Assembly (NCBI RefSeq): GCF_003490595.1
Contig: NZ_QQGY01000008.1
Coordinates: forward strand, 41,425 to 105,424
Direction: 5' to 3'
Length of the DNA stretch: 64,000 nucleotides
Source: Haemophilus haemolyticus_L
GTDB taxonomy: Bacteria; Pseudomonadota; Gammaproteobacteria; Enterobacterales; Pasteurellaceae
Shown piece by piece: positions 8,498 to 17,073 of this stretch. The position numbers were made by a program, and so were the translations under genes. The notes under the pieces are model-generated. The model did not search any database and was not told the DNA's origin. It saw nothing but the letters and a program-made list of their open reading frames with translations. Positions within the stretch are counted from its first letter, which is position 1. Each line of letters starts with the position of its first letter.

Positions 8498-8959
8498 TTA
8501 GTACGCTAACACTGCACGACGGTTTTTAGAATATGCAGCTTCATCGTGACCTAATACTGCAGGTTTTTCTTCACCGTAAGATACTGTGCCTAATTTACCA
8601 GCATCAACACCTTTACCAGCTAAATAACCTTTAACTGCATCTGCACGACGTTGACCTAACGCGATGTTGTATTCTGGTGTACCGCGTTCGTCAGTGTTAC
8701 CTTCTACTAATACTTTAGCAGCTGGAGTTGCATTTAAATATGCTGCATGTGCATCTAAGATTTGAACGTATTCACCTTCGATGTTGTATTTGTCAAAACC
8801 GAAATATACGGTGTTGTAACGTTGTTGAAGATCAGAAACAGAGTAACCGCCAAAAGTTTGGCCTGCACCATTGCCTGCAGCATCGTTGTTAGATGAACTA
8901 CAAGCAGCTAATGCAGCTACAGAACCTGCAACTAATAATGATTTAACAAATTTGTTCAT
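8498..8959 (-). CDS. pal: Pal / outer membrane lipoprotein P6
   Basis: Start placed at 8959 (MNKFVKSLLVAGSVAALAAC), which gives 153 residues, the known P6 length; AGGAG precedes it. Lipobox LAAC makes C19 the lipidated residue. The OmpA-like peptidoglycan-binding domain follows (VYFGFDKYNI, VEGNTDERGTPEYNIALGQRRA). Pal anchors the outer membrane to peptidoglycan and works with TolB at the division site. Last gene of the tol-pal cluster. Confidence 0.97.
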   Translation of the reverse strand: MNKFVKSLLVAGSVAALAACSSSNNDAAGNGAGQTFGGYSVSDLQQRYNTVYFGFDKYNIEGEYVQILDAHAAYLNATPAAKVLVEGNTDERGTPEYNIALGQRRADAVKGYLAGKGVDAGKLGTVSYGEEKPAVLGHDEAAYSKNRRAVLAY

Positions 8960-8984
8960 TAGATTTCTCCTCAATGAGTTTTCT

Positions 8985-10268
8985 TTATTTAGTTAAGTAT
9001 GGCGACCAAGCAGGAAATTTCACTTGGCCATTACTTCCTGGAAGGCTCGCTTTGAAGCGACCATCTGCAGAAACTAATTGTAGCACCTTTCCTAAGCCTT
9101 GTGTAGAACTATAAATAATCATAATTCCATTTGGTGAAAGACTTGGACTTTCGCCTAAGAAAGAGGTACTAAGTACTTCTGATGCACCAGATGTGAGATC
9201 TTGTTTAACAACATTATTGTTTCCATTAATCATCACAAGGGTTTTGCCATCAGCGCTAATTTGTGCACTACCGCGACCACCAACCGGTGTTGCACCACCA
9301 CCGTTTGCACTCATACGATAAACTTGTGGTGAACCACTTCTATCGGATGTAAATAAAATTGAGCTACCGTCCGGAGACCAAGATGGTTCTGTATTATTAC
9401 CTGCACCACGAGTTAATTGAGTCGGAGCGCCGCCGTGAGAACTCATCACGTAAATATTTAATGAGCCATCCTGTGAAGAGGCGAAGGCTAAACGTGAACC
9501 ATCTGGAGAGAATGCAGGAGCACCATTATGTCCAGGGAAAGAAGCCATCACTTTGCGAGCACCAGAATTTAAATCTTGTACAACAAGTTGTGATTTTTTA
9601 TTTTCAAAAGATACATATGCTAAACGTTGACCATCTGGAGACCAAGCTGGTGACATAATTGGTTGAGAGCTACGATTTACGATAAATTGATTATAGCCAT
9701 CGTAGTCTGCAACACGAACTTCATAGGGCTGTGAACCACCATTTTTTTGCACGACATAAGCGATACGAGTTCTAAACGCACCACGAATCGCAGTTAACTT
9801 TTCAAAAACCTCATCACTAACAGTATGAGCACCATAGCGTAACCATTTATTTGTCACTGTATAGCTATTTTGCATTAATACCGCCCCTGGCGTACCTGAT
9901 GCACCAACGGTATCAATTAATTGATAAGTAATACTATAACCATTACCAGATGGAACAACTTGTCCGACCACAATTGCGTCAATTCCAATATTAGACCAAG
10001 CTTCAGGATTTACTTCAGCTGCTGAAGTTGGACGTTGAGGCATCTGAGACACTGCAATAGGATTAAATTTACCACTGTTACGTAAATCATCAGCAACAAT
10101 TTTGCTAATATCTTCTGGTGCAGATCCGGCAAACGGCACAACAGCTATAGGACGTGCACCATCAACCCCTTCATCAATTACAATGCGAACTTCATCATCT
10201 GCGAATGCATTGCTTGCAACAGCAAGTACAATCGCTAATACGCTCACTAAACGTTTTAATAATTTCAT
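8985..10268 (-). CDS. tolB: TolB periplasmic beta-propeller
   Basis: 427 residues from the ATG at 10268 (MKLLKRLVSVLAIVLAVASNAFA signal peptide, cleaved after AFA). The N-terminal domain is followed by a six-bladed propeller with repeated PAWSPDG / PSWSPDGSSILFTSDRSG motifs. TolB binds Pal and, through its N-terminus, TolA. The longer reading to 10292 has no better ribosome site. It lies 25 bp before pal. Confidence 0.97.
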   Translation of the reverse strand: MKLLKRLVSVLAIVLAVASNAFADDEVRIVIDEGVDGARPIAVVPFAGSAPEDISKIVADDLRNSGKFNPIAVSQMPQRPTSAAEVNPEAWSNIGIDAIVVGQVVPSGNGYSITYQLIDTVGASGTPGAVLMQNSYTVTNKWLRYGAHTVSDEVFEKLTAIRGAFRTRIAYVVQKNGGSQPYEVRVADYDGYNQFIVNRSSQPIMSPAWSPDGQRLAYVSFENKKSQLVVQDLNSGARKVMASFPGHNGAPAFSPDGSRLAFASSQDGSLNIYVMSSHGGAPTQLTRGAGNNTEPSWSPDGSSILFTSDRSGSPQVYRMSANGGGATPVGGRGSAQISADGKTLVMINGNNNVVKQDLTSGASEVLSTSFLGESPSLSPNGIMIIYSSTQGLGKVLQLVSADGRFKASLPGSNGQVKFPAWSPYLTK

Positions 10269-10309
10269 TTTGTTACCTTTAAAATTTAACAATAAATTTT
10301 TCTAAAGAA

Positions 10310-11473
10310 TTATCGAATATCAAAGTCAATAATTGGCGATTTATATTTTTCATAAATTTCATCTGATGGCGCAGCTGGAACTTTTTTCGTTCTAGCAACC
10401 GCACTTAATGCTGCTGTACAAATATCATCAGGGCCTGAAATTTTTTGATATCCCAAGATTGTTCCATCTCGACTCAATTGAATTTTAATACGACAAACTT
10501 TTCCTGCAAAACTTGGATCTTTTAAGAAACGACGTTGAATCTCTTTCTTAATCACTCCAGCGTATTGATCTCCTACTTTGCCACCATCGCCAGAACCAAG
10601 CGCAGCACCGCTACCTTGAGTTCCACCTTTATTCGCATTTCCGCCTTTAGATGCACTACCGCCACCAATATCTCCGCCATTTAAGAAATCATCTAAACTG
10701 GCTTGGTCCGCTTTTCGTTTTGCTGCATCCGCTTTAGCTTTAGCATCTGCAGTAGCCTTAGCTTTCGCCTCTGCATCAGCTTTTGCTTTAGCATCAGCTG
10801 CGGCTTTAGCTTTTGCATCGGCTTCAGCTTTTGCCTTAGCGTCAGCAGCTGCTTTAGCTTTTGCATCGGCTTCAGCTTTCGCTTTAGCCTCTGCTTTTGC
10901 CTTGGCTTCAGCTTCTTGTTTTGCTTTTTGTGCTGCAAGTTCTGCCGCTTTAGCTTTCGCCTCTTCTTCAGCTTGTTTTGCTGCTGCAGCTAAACGTTTA
11001 GCCTCTGCATCTGCTTTTAATTTTGCAGCTTCAGCCGCTTGTTTAGCTTTTGCCTCTTCAGCTTGTTTCTGTTTTTCTAACGCTTCTTGACGAGCTTGCT
11101 CTTGTTGTTTTTTTATTTCTTGCTGACGTTGCTGTTCTTGCTGACGTTTTAACTCTTCTTGTCGTTGAACTTCCTGTTGACGCTTAATCTCTTCTTGATT
11201 AGGTTGTAGCGGTTTTTCTTCAACAACGGGTTCTGGACGTTTCTGTTTATCCGCTAGCCCTTTTTTCTGTTGTTGAATTCTACCCCATTCTTGCGCTGCT
11301 GAGCCAGTATCGACCATTACTGCCCCCATAGCATCACCATCACCTTCTCCACCACCCATAATTTCAACTGTATGGTAGAAAGAGCTGACAATCAACAATC
11401 CAAACAAAACAAGGTGCATCACTATAGAAATAACAAATGCATTTGCGCCTTTTTTTTGTCGATTATTTTGCAC
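10310..11473 (-). CDS. tolA: TolA inner-membrane spanning protein
   Basis: 387 residues. One N-terminal membrane anchor (about 13-34), a Gln/Glu/Lys-rich segment, then a very long Ala/Lys/Glu helical domain (roughly 85-265) made of near-perfect KAKAEADAKAKAAADA-type units, a Gly/Ser hinge, and the C-terminal domain that contacts TolB, Pal and phage or colicin ligands (VCRIKIQLSRDGTIL). TolA transmits proton-motive energy from TolQR to the outer membrane. The repeated DNA (about 10700-10930) explains why open frames appear on both strands. Confidence 0.96.
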   Translation of the reverse strand: MQNNRQKKGANAFVISIVMHLVLFGLLIVSSFYHTVEIMGGGEGDGDAMGAVMVDTGSAAQEWGRIQQQKKGLADKQKRPEPVVEEKPLQPNQEEIKRQQEVQRQEELKRQQEQQRQQEIKKQQEQARQEALEKQKQAEEAKAKQAAEAAKLKADAEAKRLAAAAKQAEEEAKAKAAELAAQKAKQEAEAKAKAEAKAKAEADAKAKAAADAKAKAEADAKAKAAADAKAKADAEAKAKATADAKAKADAAKRKADQASLDDFLNGGDIGGGSASKGGNANKGGTQGSGAALGSGDGGKVGDQYAGVIKKEIQRRFLKDPSFAGKVCRIKIQLSRDGTILGYQKISGPDDICTAALSAVARTKKVPAAPSDEIYEKYKSPIIDFDIR

Positions 11474-11487
11474 GGTTACCTACTTAG

Positions 11488-11907
11488 TTAAATTGGGTTT
11501 GTCATTAAACCAACAGATTTAATTCCAGCAAGGTGGAGCAGATTAAGTGCTTTAATCACTTCTTCATAGGGAACTTCCTTAGCTCCACCCACTAAAAATA
11601 GTGTGTTATTATCTTTATCAAATTCTTGTCGAGATAACTGTGTCACCATTTCTTCCGTTAACCCTTCTTGACGTTCTCCGCCAATAGAAATCGCATATTG
11701 TCCAATCCCTGAAACTTCAAGAATTACCGGCACTTTATCTTCATTAGACACATTTTGACTTTGCACTGAATCCGGCAATTCCACTTGTACACTTTGGCTA
11801 ATAATTGGTGCTGTTGCCATAAAGATCAACACAAGCACTAACAATACATCCAAAAACGGGACAATATTAATTTCAGATTTAATATCTTTACGCTGACGAC
11901 GAGCCAT
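11488..11907 (-). CDS. tolR: TolR proton-channel partner
   Basis: 139 residues of the ExbD/TolR family. One membrane segment (about 17-36) holds the functional aspartate in NIVPFLDVLLVLVLIFM, and the rest is periplasmic. With TolQ it forms the motor that energises TolA. The start at 11907 (MARRQRKDIKSEIN) fits the family. 14 bp separate it from tolA. Confidence 0.96.
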   Translation of the reverse strand: MARRQRKDIKSEINIVPFLDVLLVLVLIFMATAPIISQSVQVELPDSVQSQNVSNEDKVPVILEVSGIGQYAISIGGERQEGLTEEMVTQLSRQEFDKDNNTLFLVGGAKEVPYEEVIKALNLLHLAGIKSVGLMTNPI

Positions 11908-11929
11908 AATTCAAATCTCTCTTATTTTT

Positions 11930-11956
11930 CACCGCACTTAACGAAAGAGTGCGGTG
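11930..11956. repeat. Inverted uptake-signal pair between tolQ and tolR
   Basis: CACCGCACT / AGTGCGGTG stem with a 9-base loop in the 64-bp tolQ-tolR gap. The T-run is on the plus-strand side, so on the transcribed (minus) strand it is a hairpin without a proper terminator tail. Confidence 0.7.
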
Positions 11957-11971
11957 TATTTTTTCTATATT

Positions 11972-12658
11972 TTAGTGTGGTGCTTTGCCGAAAGCTTGGC
12001 GATGTAAAATCGTCGTAAATTCATCAATAAAGTTACCATAATTCTGTTCAATAGCATTCACACGTAAACTTAAACGGTTATAAGCCATTACAGCTGGAAT
12101 CGCAGCAAACAAACCGATTGCAGTAGCAATCAATGCCTCGGCGATACCAGGAGCGACCATTTGTAAAGTTGCTTGTTTAGCACCACTTAATGCCATAAAA
12201 GCGTGCATGATACCCCAAACGGTTCCGAATAAACCAATATAAGGGCTAACAGAAGCTACTGTAGCCAAAAATGGTACGCGGCTTTCAAGGCTTTCAACTT
12301 CGCGATTCATTGTAAGATTCATTGCTCGCGTAGTTCCTTTAATAATCGCCTCAGGCGCATCAGGATTCACTTGTTTCAAGCGAGAAAACTCTTTGAAACC
12401 AACAAAGAAAATTTGCTCACTACCCGTTAAAATATCACGACGATTTGATAATCCTTCATATAGCTTATTCAAATCTTCACCAGACCAGAAACGGTCTTCA
12501 AAAGTATTCGCTTCTTTTAAAGCAGCCGTTAAAACTCGGCTACGTTGGATAATAATCGCCCAAGAAATAATTGAGAATGAAATCAAAATCACAATTACAA
12601 GTTGAACAACAATACTTGCTTTTAGAAAAAGATCTAAAAAATTCAATTCTGCAGTCAT
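11972..12658 (-). CDS. tolQ: TolQ proton-channel subunit
   Basis: 228 residues of the MotA/TolQ/ExbB family with three membrane segments: about 15-38, then a pair around 135-160 and 170-190 (VASVSPYIGLFGTVWGIMHAF, GIAEALIATAIGLFAAIPAVMAYN). It forms the ring around TolR helices and uses the proton gradient to drive TolA during outer-membrane constriction. It follows ybgC after 17 bp. Confidence 0.97.
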   Translation of the reverse strand: MTAELNFLDLFLKASIVVQLVIVILISFSIISWAIIIQRSRVLTAALKEANTFEDRFWSGEDLNKLYEGLSNRRDILTGSEQIFFVGFKEFSRLKQVNPDAPEAIIKGTTRAMNLTMNREVESLESRVPFLATVASVSPYIGLFGTVWGIMHAFMALSGAKQATLQMVAPGIAEALIATAIGLFAAIPAVMAYNRLSLRVNAIEQNYGNFIDEFTTILHRQAFGKAPH

Positions 12659-12675
12659 TGCATACTCCGAAAAGT

Positions 12676-13086
12676 TTATTTTAGGTTGTAAAATGCAGCT
12701 TTTACTTCTTTAGGAAGAGCCACAGGTTTCATATTGCCAAGATGAACACTGGCTACCTTGACTGTAGCCTTTGATAACATCACCGTATCACGCATAAGTC
12801 TTTGCTCAAAAAGGATTGTTGCACCTTTTATCTCTATGACATCTGTTTCTACCGTGAGTAAATCATCCAATTTTGCCGCAACGCAATAATCAATAGCGAG
12901 CGATTTGACAACAAACGCGAGTTGTTGTTCTTGTAATAAAGTTTGCTGCGTAAAATTTAACGCTCGCAAATATTCTGTTCTAGCCCGCTCAAAAAAATGC
13001 AAATAACGAGCATGATACACAACGCCACCAGCATCAGTATCTTCATAATATACTCGAACGGAAAGATAGAAGGTTTTTTCTGACAT
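12676..13086 (-). CDS. ybgC: YbgC acyl-CoA thioesterase
   Basis: 136 residues, hot-dog fold. The 4HBT signature VYYEDTDAGGVVYHARYLHFFERARTEYLR contains the catalytic aspartate (YEDTDAGG). It hydrolyses short-chain or acyl-carrier thioesters and is the conserved first gene of the tol-pal cluster; its link to Tol function is not settled. Confidence 0.95.
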   Translation of the reverse strand: MSEKTFYLSVRVYYEDTDAGGVVYHARYLHFFERARTEYLRALNFTQQTLLQEQQLAFVVKSLAIDYCVAAKLDDLLTVETDVIEIKGATILFEQRLMRDTVMLSKATVKVASVHLGNMKPVALPKEVKAAFYNLK

Positions 13087-13164
13087 TATTAAGCTTTGCC
13101 CACCGCAATAGGTCAGATATTTTAGAACCTGTTTTTTAGATAAGCAATATGCCGAAGAAAAAAA

Positions 13165-13458
13165 TCATCCTCGTAAATAAAAATGCTCTACAGCACTAAT
13201 AAATATAATGATATAAGCGATATAAGGTAAGAAAATTAGTTTCCAAATTACGCTTTTAATTTCAAATCCGATTCCATGAATCCAAACCGTAATCAATCCC
13301 CAAAAGATCATCAAAATCCACCAAGGAGAATCATTTCGTAACAACGTTGAAAAATTATCAATATTAAAGAAAAATACGGCTGTTAGTCCTAGCGCTAAAA
13401 TAAATGAAAGGGTTCGAAACGAACCCTTATTAATTAATTGATAGAGTGAATGAATCAT
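13165..13458 (-). CDS. ybgE: YbgE, cytochrome bd operon membrane protein
   Basis: Start taken at ATG 13458 (MIHSLYQLINKG), one base after the cydX stop, giving 97 residues as in E. coli. The reading that begins at 13494 would run inside cydX and is rejected. Three membrane segments are visible (about 17-32, 43-62, 70-92), with the family motif WILMIFWGLITVWIHGIGFE. Function unknown, always with cydABX. Confidence 0.9.
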   Translation of the reverse strand: MIHSLYQLINKGSFRTLSFILALGLTAVFFFNIDNFSTLLRNDSPWWILMIFWGLITVWIHGIGFEIKSVIWKLIFLPYIAYIIIFISAVEHFYLRG

Positions 13459-13459
13459 A

Positions 13460-13558
13460 TTACTCGTCAAATTTTCCTGCTTTTTCTTTGCCAATGGTTA
13501 ATTTTGCACTGGCAAATATAGCTAATAGCACACCCACTACCCAAATTACATATAACAT
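13460..13558 (-). CDS. cydX: CydX, small subunit of cytochrome bd oxidase
   Basis: A 32-residue gene easily missed because of its length. The protein begins MLYVIWVVGVLLAIFASAK, a single membrane helix, and ends with a charged tail (KEKAGKFDE). CydX stabilises the haem environment of CydAB. AAGGAG overlaps the cydB stop codon region (13570-13565) and sits 6 bases before the ATG. The stop is followed after one base by the ybgE ATG, so cydB-cydX-ybgE is tightly packed. Confidence 0.95.
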   Translation of the reverse strand: MLYVIWVVGVLLAIFASAKLTIGKEKAGKFDE

Positions 13559-13568
13559 ATTAATCTCC

Positions 13569-14705
13569 TTAGTATAATGAGTGTTTATTTTCATCAATGA
13601 AATTCGCATCTAAGCGACCAAACATCTTCGAATAAGACCAAATGGTATAAACCAAAGAAATAGCCACAAAGATGAGTGCAAAAATCAACATTAACGTTAA
13701 TGTTAATTCACTTGAAGTTGCATCCCACATTAACAAACTCTGTTCAGGGTGTGAGCTTGAAGGCATCACAAATGGGAACATAGATACTGCTGCAGTAATA
13801 ATTACACCAGCCATTGTTAATGCAGAGAAAAAGAATGCGAAACCACAACGATTAGCTTTAGAAAATGCCGCATTTAATAGCGCAGCAACTACTGCTAATG
13901 CAGGGAAAATCCAAAGAATTGGCATTTCATTGAAATTTCTAAACCACGCACCAGTTTCAACAGCAACTTCTTTATTCATTGGAGAAGATGGCGCGTAATG
14001 ATCCACTACACTCGTTACTACATAACCCTCTTTAAAGTATAACCATGCACCAGCTAATACAAATGCAATTAAAGTCACAATCGCACCGATTTGGCTCACT
14101 GAGCGAGCGCGATCACGTAATTCTTCGGTTGTTTTCATTTGTAACCAGTTCGCACCGTGAGTTACAAGCATTGATAAGCTAATAACACCACACAATAATG
14201 CAAATGGATTTAATAATTCAAAGAATGAACCGGTATAAGTTACTTGAGTCAATTCGTTGAAATGGAATGGAACACCTTGTAATAAATTACCAAAAGCCAC
14301 ACCAAATACTAATGATGGAACAAAACCACCTGCGAATAGTCCCCAATCCCAAACAGAACGCCAAGTCGGGTTATCAATTTTTGCACGATATTCAAAACCC
14401 AATGGGCGTAAGAATAACGCAGCTAAAACCAATACTAAAGCGATGTAGAAACCTGAGAATGAAACTGCATATACAATTGGCCATGCCGCAAATACTGCGC
14501 CGCCTGCAGTTAACAACCAAACTTGGTTACCATCCCAATGTGGGGCAATAGAGTTGATCATAATACGGCGTTCCACTTCTTTTTTACCTGTTACAGGTAA
14601 AAGTGCGGTCACCCCCATATCAAATCCATCAGTTACAGAGAAACCGATCAATAATACAACGACTAACACCCACCAAATAAAACGTAGAAATTCATAATCA
14701 ATCAT
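13569..14705 (-). CDS. cydB: Cytochrome bd ubiquinol oxidase subunit II
   Basis: 378 residues with 8-9 membrane segments and the family opening MIDYEFLRFIWWVLVVVLLIGFSVTDGFDMG, with the conserved GFDMG and HWDGNQVWLL motifs. It pairs with CydA in the high-affinity terminal oxidase used at low oxygen. It follows cydA after 14 bp. Confidence 0.97.
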   Translation of the reverse strand: MIDYEFLRFIWWVLVVVLLIGFSVTDGFDMGVTALLPVTGKKEVERRIMINSIAPHWDGNQVWLLTAGGAVFAAWPIVYAVSFSGFYIALVLVLAALFLRPLGFEYRAKIDNPTWRSVWDWGLFAGGFVPSLVFGVAFGNLLQGVPFHFNELTQVTYTGSFFELLNPFALLCGVISLSMLVTHGANWLQMKTTEELRDRARSVSQIGAIVTLIAFVLAGAWLYFKEGYVVTSVVDHYAPSSPMNKEVAVETGAWFRNFNEMPILWIFPALAVVAALLNAAFSKANRCGFAFFFSALTMAGVIITAAVSMFPFVMPSSSHPEQSLLMWDATSSELTLTLMLIFALIFVAISLVYTIWSYSKMFGRLDANFIDENKHSLY

Positions 14706-14719
14706 AATTCATCTCCTGC

Positions 14720-16285
14720 TTATTTAGATGATTGTTCAAAGTAGTATTTGCCGGTTTTTAACGCACTAGGACCCAAACGCGCATATTTAAACATCAAATA
14801 CATCTCAACAATAATGAACGCAAGATAAAGCGCACAAATTAAACCAATAGAGAACCATAAATCGCCAGTACTTAACTGAGACGCCGATACCCCAACAGGT
14901 AAAACTTCATAAATTGCCCATGGTTGACGACCAAATTCAGCTAAGAACCAACCAAATTCAATCGCTAAGAATGGCAATGGAATACTCCAAAGCAATGCTT
15001 TAAGTAATAAGCGAGAAGAAGTCACTTTGTTACGTAAATTCTGAACAAATGCACCGAAAGCTAATAAGATAATTAAACCACCAGCCGCTAACATACCACG
15101 GAAAGCCCAGAAGTTAGGACCTACATTTGGAATAGTATCACGCGCAGCTTGTTTAATTTGTTCCTCAGTCGCATCAACAATATTATTTGTGTAGCGTTTT
15201 AACAATAAACCGAAACCAAGATCTTTTTTAACTTCATTAAATTGTGCTTTTGTTTCTTCATTTACTTGGCCATTTGCTTTTTTCTCAGCCTTTAATTGAG
15301 TAAACAATTCATAAGCATGAATACCGTTACGTACACGATTTTCATTTAATAATTGAAGATCTTTCAAGCCAGTAATTTCTTTATCTACAGAGCGAGTAGC
15401 AATTAAACCACCAAGATAAGGAATTTCAATCGCAAAATCATTTTTCATTTCTGTCGAATTAGGGATTGCGACTGGATGGAATGGTGCTGGAGCTGCATGA
15501 GTATCAAACTCAGCTTCCATTGCAGCCAATTTCACAGGTTGTGCTTTACCGATGTCATAACCTGATTCATCACCCATAATTAATACAGCTGATGCAGCAA
15601 TAAAACCAAATGTTGCCGCGACAGAGAATGAACGTTTAGCAAAACCAATATCGCGACCTTTTAATAAATAGAATGCGCTGATACCTAATACAAACATTGC
15701 ACCGGTTGTATAACCTGCTGTTAATGTGTGTAAGAATTTACTTTGCGCAACTGGATTTAACCAAAGATCTAAGAAGCTGGTCATTTCCATACGTACTGTC
15801 TCAAAATTAAATTCTGAGCCAGCTGGAGACTGCATCCAACCATTAGCAACTAAAATCCACATTGCAGATAAGTTCGAACCGAAAGCTACACAATATGTAG
15901 CAAGTAAGTGTTTACCTTTAGTTAAACGATCCCAACCAAAGAAGAATAACCCCACAAAAGTTGATTCTAAGAAAAAGGCTAGTAACGCTTCAATCGCTAA
16001 TGGCGCACCAAAAATATCACCTACATAATGAGAATAATAAGACCAGTTAGTACCGAATTGGAATTCCATAATGATACCTGTGGTCACCCCAAGGGCGAAG
16101 TTAATACCAAATAACTTACCCCAGAATCTTGTCATATCTTTATAAACTTCTTTGCCTGTCGCCACATAAATGGTTTCCATAATCACAAGGACGAATGACA
16201 AACCTAATGTCAGCGGCACGAAAATGAAGTGATACAACGCAGTTAAAGCAAACTGCAAGCGAGAAAGATCAACAACGTCCAACAT
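14720..16285 (-). CDS. cydA: Cytochrome bd ubiquinol oxidase subunit I
   Basis: 521 residues from ATG 16285 (MLDVVDLSRLQFALTALYHF); GAGGAG lies 6 bases upstream, so the in-frame TTG at 16291 is not used. H19 (haem b595 side) is visible. The insert after the central helices (about residues 255-390) indicates the long Q-loop form. The enzyme oxidises quinol and reduces oxygen to water. The 450-bp upstream region contains an FNR-type box at 16565. Confidence 0.97.
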   Translation of the reverse strand: MLDVVDLSRLQFALTALYHFIFVPLTLGLSFVLVIMETIYVATGKEVYKDMTRFWGKLFGINFALGVTTGIIMEFQFGTNWSYYSHYVGDIFGAPLAIEALLAFFLESTFVGLFFFGWDRLTKGKHLLATYCVAFGSNLSAMWILVANGWMQSPAGSEFNFETVRMEMTSFLDLWLNPVAQSKFLHTLTAGYTTGAMFVLGISAFYLLKGRDIGFAKRSFSVAATFGFIAASAVLIMGDESGYDIGKAQPVKLAAMEAEFDTHAAPAPFHPVAIPNSTEMKNDFAIEIPYLGGLIATRSVDKEITGLKDLQLLNENRVRNGIHAYELFTQLKAEKKANGQVNEETKAQFNEVKKDLGFGLLLKRYTNNIVDATEEQIKQAARDTIPNVGPNFWAFRGMLAAGGLIILLAFGAFVQNLRNKVTSSRLLLKALLWSIPLPFLAIEFGWFLAEFGRQPWAIYEVLPVGVSASQLSTGDLWFSIGLICALYLAFIIVEMYLMFKYARLGPSALKTGKYYFEQSSK

Positions 16286-16564
16286 TCTCAACTCCTCTGT
16301 ATAAACAACATTAGTTCCAATGATGATTAAAAAGGCAAAGCCTTAAATAATCCCTAATCACTCAACTCCAATTAGTTAAGTTTAAATTGGTTTATCTACA
16401 TAATCATTCTCAAATAGTTAAAAAACACCAATTATTATAGAGATAAGCCAAACTGGCGGGTATTCTACTACTAAATACAAGGATAAAAAACAGTAAAAAC
16501 GATATCTAGATCACATTTTTGACATAAGATATAAAATACCTATTATTTATTAAAAATAATTTAA

Positions 16565-16578
16565 TTGATATAAATCAA
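16565..16578. promoter_or_regulatory. FNR box between cydA and the 94-residue secreted protein gene
   Basis: TTGATATAAATCAA is an exact match to the FNR consensus TTGAT-N4-ATCAA and is palindromic. It lies 280 bp upstream of cydA (the E. coli cydA promoter also has a long leader and FNR/ArcA control) and 160 bp upstream of the divergent gene. Which promoter it serves cannot be decided by eye. Confidence 0.75.
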
Positions 16579-16612
16579 TTTTGCTATTTTTTGTACAAAA
16601 ATATACGTTACA

Positions 16613-16628
16613 CGTGATCCTTATCACA
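16613..16628 (+). promoter_or_regulatory. Candidate CRP site and promoter of the 94-residue protein gene
   Basis: CGTGATCCTTATCACA matches TGTGA-N6-TCACA at all but one position. A TATATT -10 box at 16670-16675 would place the transcription start near 16682 and the CRP centre at about -61.5, the usual class I spacing. No good -35 box is seen, as expected for an activator-dependent promoter. Confidence 0.55.
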
Positions 16629-16737
16629 ATTTACAACAATAAATGACTCCAAAAGCTAGACATACTAAGTATATTTTGCTATTTTCCCGCCTAGTTTAAT
16701 TTTTAGATTTCATAATAAAGAGAAACAAGGACTTAAA

Positions 16738-17022
16738 ATGAAAAAAACATTCCTTATTTTAACCGCACTTTTCTCTGCTGTATCAACCTCTACTTTTGCA
16801 TCAAATATTCTGCCACAACAATGCGAACAACTATTTAAAGAAGCAGAGAATTTGATTGCGCAAGCAGAAAAACAACCTGGCACACATACACAGGTAGGAA
16901 AAATTAAAAATAAGTTAAACCAAAGCAAACAACAAATTCTTCAAATGGAATTAGCGACGCAGTTAAAAAGTTGTGAAGTGGGTTTAGCAAAATTAAGTAA
17001 TTTGAAAAGTTATAGTGAGTAA
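16738..17022 (+). CDS. Small secreted protein, DUF5339-like
   Basis: 94 residues with a clear signal peptide (MKKTFLILTALFSAVSTSTFA, cleaved before SNILP). The mature part is about 73 residues, helical, Gln/Lys-rich, with two cysteines (CEQLF and KSCEVG) that could form a disulfide. I think it belongs to DUF5339, small periplasmic proteins common in Pasteurellaceae, with no known function. The gene stands alone, divergent from cydABX, with its own candidate CRP-dependent promoter, and ends in a strong terminator. Confidence 0.7.
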   Translation: MKKTFLILTALFSAVSTSTFASNILPQQCEQLFKEAENLIAQAEKQPGTHTQVGKIKNKLNQSKQQILQMELATQLKSCEVGLAKLSNLKSYSE

Positions 17023-17024
17023 TT

Positions 17025-17058
17025 AAAAAAGCCTTATTGAGTACAATAAGGCTTTTTT
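17025..17058. terminator. Bidirectional terminator between the 94-residue protein gene and ruvB
   Basis: Perfect 14-bp stem AAAAAAGCCTTATT / AATAAGGCTTTTTT with a 6-base loop and T-runs on both strands, placed between two convergent genes. Confidence 0.9.
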
Positions 17059-17073
17059 AGTGATTAAATTTAC

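Larger units (their letters stand above)
16292..16737. promoter_or_regulatory. Divergent regulatory region cydA / 94-residue protein gene
   Basis: 446 bp without a gene. It is AT-rich and holds the cydA leader, the FNR box and CRP site listed separately, and the ribosome site of the downstream gene (AAGGACTTAAA). I see no hidden ORF, RNA hairpin with T-run, or repeat in it. Confidence 0.7.

Noticed and set aside
10693..11090. Open frames on both strands across the tolA middle
   Set aside because: They come from the repeated Ala/Lys codons; low-complexity Cys/Phe/Ser translations without ribosome sites.
13165..13494. 109-residue ybgE
   Set aside because: The extra 12 codons lie inside cydX; the 97-residue start fits the family.
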